Origin: DTU018 sp003444615
Lineage (GTDB): Bacteria; Bacillota; Syntrophomonadia; Syntrophomonadales; Syntrophomonadaceae
DNA length: 18,701 bases
Direction of reading: 5' to 3'
Assembly: GCA_049656905.1 (NCBI GenBank)
Contig: JBASMO010000154.1
Coordinates: 1-18,701 of the forward strand
Shown: piece after piece, positions 15,476-18,701 of the stretch
Numbering within the stretch: the first letter of the stretch is position 1
Layout of the letters: the number at the start of each line of letters is the position of its first letter
Notes under the pieces: model-generated
Told to the model about the DNA's origin: nothing
The model's database searches: none
The model's input: only the letters and a program-made list of their open reading frames with translations
Translations under genes and position numbers: made by a program

Positions 15476-17485
15476 ATGCTCTTTGAACCACTGCAAATAA
15501 GGAGTCTAACTATTCCTAACCGGATCATTATGTCCGCCCTGGATTTAGCCTACTGCCCTGATGGACAGGTAAATTCACGCCTGATCAATTTTTATGAACA
15601 GCGAGCTCGTGGTGGAGCGGGGTTAATAATGATAGGCGGTACAGCTATCATTCCTGAGGGAGTTTATGGAGGGTTCGTTTCCATACATGATGACAGTTTT
15701 ATTGCGGGACACCAGGAGCTTACCAAACGGGTTAAGCAACACGGTGCCCGCATCGGGTTGCAGCTGTTCCACGCTGGCGCTTATTCAATGGCATTTAAGA
15801 AAGGACAAGAAGTGGTAGCTCCTTCGCCTGTGCCTTCAGGATTAACCAAGCAAATACCGCGGGAGCTGACTTTGGAGGATATCCAGCAGCTAATTGAAAA
15901 CTATGTTCAAGCGGCTCTGCGGGCTAAACGGGCTGGCTATGAGGTTATAGAAATCATTAGCAGTGCCGGGTACCTCATAAATCAGTTCCTCTCTCCTCTT
16001 ACCAATCAGCGCCGGGATAAATATGGAGGGTCCTTGGAAAACCGGATGCGTTTTGGTCTGGAAGTGGTGGCTGCCATTCGCCAGCAGGTAGGCTCAGATA
16101 TGGTTATGAGTGTTCGCTTAAGCGGCCATGATTATGTTCCTGGCTCTAATACCTGGAGAGAAACCAGTATTTTTGCCCAGGAATTGCAGCAAGCTTCGGT
16201 GGATTTACTGAATATTACCGGAGGGTGGCATCAGTCGCGAGTTCCTCAAATTCAGGCAGAAGTGCCCCGGGGTAACTACGTTTACCTGGCCCAAAAAATA
16301 AGGGAAAAAGTTGATATCCCTGTAGCCATAGGCAACCGCATCAATAACCCGGCTTTAGCCGAGTCTATTCTCCAAAGGGGTCAGGCTGACCTTATTTCGA
16401 TAGCCCGCGGTTTCTTGGCCGATGACCAGTGGGCAAATAAAGCTGGCAGTGGGCAGGCTCATAAAATCCGCAAATGTATTGCCTGTGCCACCTGTTTGGA
16501 TGGAGTCTTTCTAGAAAAGTCCCATCCCCCTGGAGTAACCTGTGCTATAAATGCCCAGGCAGGTTTTGAGGAGACCCGCCAGATTAAAACACCTAAACAA
16601 CAATACCGGGTACTGGTAATTGGGGCAGGTCCGGCTGGTTTGGAGGCGGCTTGGGTAGCAGCTTGTCAGGGACATCAGGTAGTTGTTCTAGAAAGGGAGC
16701 CACATATAGGCGGCCAGTGGCGATTAGCTGCTGTACCCCCTGGTAAAGAGGAATTCTATTCCCTAATCAAGTACTATCAGGAGGTTCTTGATGAGCTGGG
16801 AGTTGAGATTAAAACCGGTATAGACACCACTGTGACAGACATAGCTGCTGAAAACCCTGACATTATCCTAGTAGCTACTGGCGCCTTACCTAAAATGCCT
16901 CCTATCCCAGTGGACAAAGAAGCCGTAGTTATGCAAGCCTGGCAGGTATTGGCCGGCGAGCCGGTAAAAGGTGAAAACATTGCAGTGGTAGGCGGTGGCG
17001 CTACCGGCTGTGAGACCGCTATTTATTTGGCTGAGCAAGGAACTCTGAGCGCTGAATCACTCCGGTTTATGATGCGGCATAAAGCAGAGGACATAGAAGT
17101 CTTGCAGGAACTTTTAACCCAGGGCAGCTACCGGGTCACCCTGATAGAAATGGGCCAGGGTTTAGCTCGAGATATGGTACGGGCTATGCGCTGGACAGCC
17201 TTAAAACACCTGCGGACTCTGGGAGTAGAAATACACGAACAAACCAAAGTTATAGCTGTTCATGCTGAGGGAATAGAAGTGGAAAGAGATGGCCATTCTA
17301 CAGTGATACCGGCGGATACGGTGGTTTTTGCCACCGGCGTTTCTTCCTGTGATGGACTATATCATGACTTAAAAAACCGTTTTGAAAATGTTCACCTGTT
17401 GGGTGATGCGGCTCAGCCGGGAAAACTAATCGATGCCATCCACGGGGCTTTTGAAAAGACCAACGATTTACTAGCCGGAAAATAA
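15476..17485 (+). CDS. FadH-like NADH:flavin oxidoreductase (2,4-dienoyl-CoA reductase / enoate reductase type)
   Basis: Three-domain protein of 669 residues. The Old Yellow Enzyme-like FMN barrel (1-325) begins LFEPLQIRSLTIPNRI and carries LFHAG, GYLINQFLSP and DKYGGSLENRMRF. FadH-type Tyr166 and His252 (in WHQSRVPQIQ) are kept, in positions equal to E. coli FadH. A [4Fe-4S] site follows: C334, C337, C340 and C356. The C-terminal FAD/NAD part has GAGPAG (383-388) and a second Rossmann motif VVGGGATGCE at about 504-513. It should reduce an enoyl or dienoyl substrate with NAD(P)H through FAD, cluster and FMN. Odd points: cluster spacing CxxCxxC rather than FadH's CxxCxxxC, and EIISSAGYL where FadH has a Glu before Gly-Tyr. 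The natural substrate is unknown; bile-acid or enoate reductases are related alternatives. Confidence 0.9.
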   Translation: MLFEPLQIRSLTIPNRIIMSALDLAYCPDGQVNSRLINFYEQRARGGAGLIMIGGTAIIPEGVYGGFVSIHDDSFIAGHQELTKRVKQHGARIGLQLFHAGAYSMAFKKGQEVVAPSPVPSGLTKQIPRELTLEDIQQLIENYVQAALRAKRAGYEVIEIISSAGYLINQFLSPLTNQRRDKYGGSLENRMRFGLEVVAAIRQQVGSDMVMSVRLSGHDYVPGSNTWRETSIFAQELQQASVDLLNITGGWHQSRVPQIQAEVPRGNYVYLAQKIREKVDIPVAIGNRINNPALAESILQRGQADLISIARGFLADDQWANKAGSGQAHKIRKCIACATCLDGVFLEKSHPPGVTCAINAQAGFEETRQIKTPKQQYRVLVIGAGPAGLEAAWVAACQGHQVVVLEREPHIGGQWRLAAVPPGKEEFYSLIKYYQEVLDELGVEIKTGIDTTVTDIAAENPDIILVATGALPKMPPIPVDKEAVVMQAWQVLAGEPVKGENIAVVGGGATGCETAIYLAEQGTLSAESLRFMMRHKAEDIEVLQELLTQGSYRVTLIEMGQGLARDMVRAMRWTALKHLRTLGVEIHEQTKVIAVHAEGIEVERDGHSTVIPADTVVFATGVSSCDGLYHDLKNRFENVHLLGDAAQPGKLIDAIHGAFEKTNDLLAGK

Positions 17486-17712
17486 AGACGCAGATTACAC
17501 GGATTACTCGCAATTGTCACCTGAAGAACAAACCACGATAAATGAAAATATTGCTGGTCGGCTTTAGCAGGAGTATTAGCCGGCGGGCGACGTACGACGA
17601 GCCGTTGCAACACACGCCGTCCCCTAAAAACAAGTAGCCGAAGCTTTAGCTTCGGCTACTCTCGCTTAGCTATGACATTAATTATCTAAATAATCTGCGT
17701 TTCTCTGCGTCT
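17486..17712 (+). repeat. MITE-like or decayed intergenic repeat with inverted ends
   Basis: The 227-base spacer between two convergent genes has inverted ends: ACGCAGATTA (17488-17497) is the exact reverse complement of TAATCTGCGT (17691-17700), and AGACGCAGA (17486-17494) of TCTGCGTCT (17704-17712), so the right end carries two overlapping copies of the motif. It begins directly after the oxidoreductase stop codon. Inside are stems GTCGGCT/AGCCGGC, CGGCG/CGCCG (17581-17585 with 17615-17619) and the 12-pair terminator hairpin. I see no ORF or transposase inside. Whether it is repeated in the genome cannot be judged from one window. Confidence 0.5.
17626..17660 (-). terminator. Rho-independent terminator for etfA
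   Basis: A perfect 12-pair hairpin: AGTAGCCGAAGC (17633-17644), TTTA loop, GCTTCGGCTACT (17649-17660). On the minus strand it is followed by TGTTTTTA. It lies about 65 bases after the etfA stop codon. On the plus strand no T-run follows, so it serves the etf operon rather than the oxidoreductase gene. Confidence 0.75.
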
Positions 17713-17724
17713 CAGAATATCTTT

Positions 17725-18648
17725 TTACAGGGCTTTGTTCATCTCCGCCAGAACTTCTTTCAGGTCAGCAGTCAGAATATAATCTGCCATTTGATTCATG
17801 CTGGCGTTTTCATCGGTATTAATAGATGCTATCACCCGGGCATCACGAATACCCACCGTGAACTGAACCTGTCCGGAAATACCAAAAAGTAAGGCCAACT
17901 GGGGCTTACACTTTTTACCCGACAACCCTATAATGCGTTCTTCCGACAGCCATTTTTTATCGGTAGCTACCGGCTTGGTGCAGGCTACTTCCCCGCCCAG
18001 CTTCTGGGCCAGTTCTTGGGCCAGGGGCAGGTCGTCCTGGCTTTCCATACCTTGTCCTACTACCACCAGGATCTCGGCAGCTTCAATATCCACACTGTCA
18101 CCAGCCTTGCTGCGCACCTCTACTAGCTTGATAGCTGAAGGTTTCGCTTCCACCTGCAGGCTGTTGAGGCTTCCGCCTGTTCCTGCCGCAGCTGGGTCAA
18201 AGGTACGGGGACGGATGGCGATAACTTTCTTGGCTTCAGTAATGGTCTGAGTAGCCACTGTAGCTCCTCCAAAAGCATTACGCTGGCATTCGATCTTATC
18301 GCCATTGACCTGCAGAGCAGCTACATCCGTCAGGCATCCAGCGTTGATGATCTGGGCTAACCGCCCGGCAATTTCTTTACCCCGGCGGTTGGATGATAAC
18401 AGGACTGTGTCAGCCCCCAACTGTTCCACTGCCTGGGCTAGAGCTGAGGCAACTGCAGCCGTATCCGCTATAGTTATGGCATCATTTTCTATATTGAACA
18501 CTTCGGCCCCTGCATCTACTAAGGCCTGAGCAGCATCATTATCATTAATGGTTACGGCTTTTACGGCATCTGCCCCAATTTCTTTTGCGGCGGTAATGAG
18601 TTCCAGGGCCATATTGGCTTTATCACTGTATATTAAAACATTCGCCAT
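17725..18648 (-). CDS. etfA: Electron transfer flavoprotein alpha subunit, FixB-like
   Basis: Alpha subunit of the ETF heterodimer, which passes electrons between acyl-CoA dehydrogenases or similar enzymes and redox partners; the C-terminal domain holds FAD. The 307-residue protein has the N-terminal domain (1-185) with SSNRRGKEIAGRLA and IRPRTFDPA, then the FAD domain from VVVGQGMES (196-203). This part resembles FixB more than classic EtfA: CTKPVATDKKWLSEERIIGLSG and FGISGQVQFTVG. Odd substitutions: Lys225 where Arg is usual, Phe263 where a FAD-contacting His is usual, and GQG for GRG. ATG at 18648 is chosen because AGGAGGTG is six bases upstream; the GTG at 18657 is part of that site. It lies five bases after the etfB stop. 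Confidence 0.93.
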   Translation of the reverse strand: MANVLIYSDKANMALELITAAKEIGADAVKAVTINDNDAAQALVDAGAEVFNIENDAITIADTAAVASALAQAVEQLGADTVLLSSNRRGKEIAGRLAQIINAGCLTDVAALQVNGDKIECQRNAFGGATVATQTITEAKKVIAIRPRTFDPAAAGTGGSLNSLQVEAKPSAIKLVEVRSKAGDSVDIEAAEILVVVGQGMESQDDLPLAQELAQKLGGEVACTKPVATDKKWLSEERIIGLSGKKCKPQLALLFGISGQVQFTVGIRDARVIASINTDENASMNQMADYILTADLKEVLAEMNKAL

Positions 18649-18653
18649 TCCTA

Positions 18654-18701
18654 TCACCTCCTGATTAAGCCTTCAGCAGCCAAGGATTGAATAAGCTCAT
18701 C
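18654..18701 (-). CDS. etfB: Electron transfer flavoprotein beta subunit, C-terminal 15 residues only
   Basis: The minus strand reads DELIQSLAAEGLIRR and then TGA at 18656-18654. The start of the gene is outside the window. The ending resembles EtfB/FixA C-termini (a helix ending in Leu-Ile or Val-Ile), and the gene abuts etfA with a five-base gap in the normal etfB-etfA order. The call rests mainly on that position. Confidence 0.75.
   Translation of the reverse strand, partial: DELIQSLAAEGLIRR

Noticed and set aside
15337..15528. Minus-strand ORF of 63 codons upstream of prkA
   Set aside because: It spans the sigma-A promoter, ribosome binding site and first codons of the plus-strand oxidoreductase gene, has no ribosome binding site that I can see, and resembles no family.
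15476..15620. Covalent FMN site as in trimethylamine dehydrogenase
   Set aside because: The N-terminal Cys27 is four residues off the position of the FMN-linked cysteine relative to the NR motif, so the covalent link is not supported.

Overview
The window looks like chromosomal DNA of an anaerobic, spore-forming member of the Firmicutes (Clostridia). It most resembles the Syntrophomonas lineage, but that placement is inferred from gene content, not from a search. Supporting signs are the prkA-yhbH-spoVR sporulation/stress cluster, etfBA beside a FadH-like enoyl reductase, strong AGGAGG ribosome binding sites with frequent GTG/TTG starts, and moderate GC. Nearly all of it is coding, most genes are on the minus strand, and no gene-free stretch exceeds about 300 bases. 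I see no tRNA, rRNA, CRISPR array or transposase.

Layout, left to right. (1) 1-4390, minus: a branched-chain amino acid type ABC importer in the order livK (lipoprotein), livH, livM, livG. LivF, the usual second ATPase, is absent from its normal place; livG instead overlaps an EamA/DMT-family transporter that runs off the left edge. (2) 4525-6362, minus: rnhA, a hexapeptide acyltransferase, a YkgJ-type cysteine-cluster protein and an unrecognised 50-residue ORF, closely packed. (3) 6506-7619, minus: an FmdB-type zinc ribbon gene with its own promoter and terminator, and a CPBP-type membrane protease. (4) 7754-8215, plus: a membrane-anchored DUF4912-like protein whose stop codon overlaps that of the convergent DUF815 ATPase. 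(5) 8212-10642, minus: deoxynucleoside kinase, a small membrane protein and the DUF815 AAA ATPase. (6) 10785-15268, minus: prkA-yhbH-spoVR. (7) 15476-17485, plus: a FadH-like flavin/iron-sulfur oxidoreductase with a good sigma-A promoter. (8) 17486-17712: a MITE-like or decayed intergenic repeat that carries a strong hairpin. (9) 17725-18701, minus: etfA and the last codons of etfB.

How the genes fit together. The right end (EtfAB facing a FadH-like reductase) fits electron transfer in fatty-acid or enoyl-CoA metabolism, although the two units are convergent and separately transcribed. prkA, yhbH and spoVR are commonly co-regulated in starvation and sporulation. The left end is nutrient uptake.

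No clearly novel multi-gene system stands out. The items most worth a second look are the EtfA with substituted FAD-contact residues, the FadH-like enzyme with a CxxCxxC cluster and an altered active-site loop, the structured repeat between them, the livF-less transporter operon coupled to an EamA gene, and a hairpin in the likely leader of the deoxynucleoside kinase gene.
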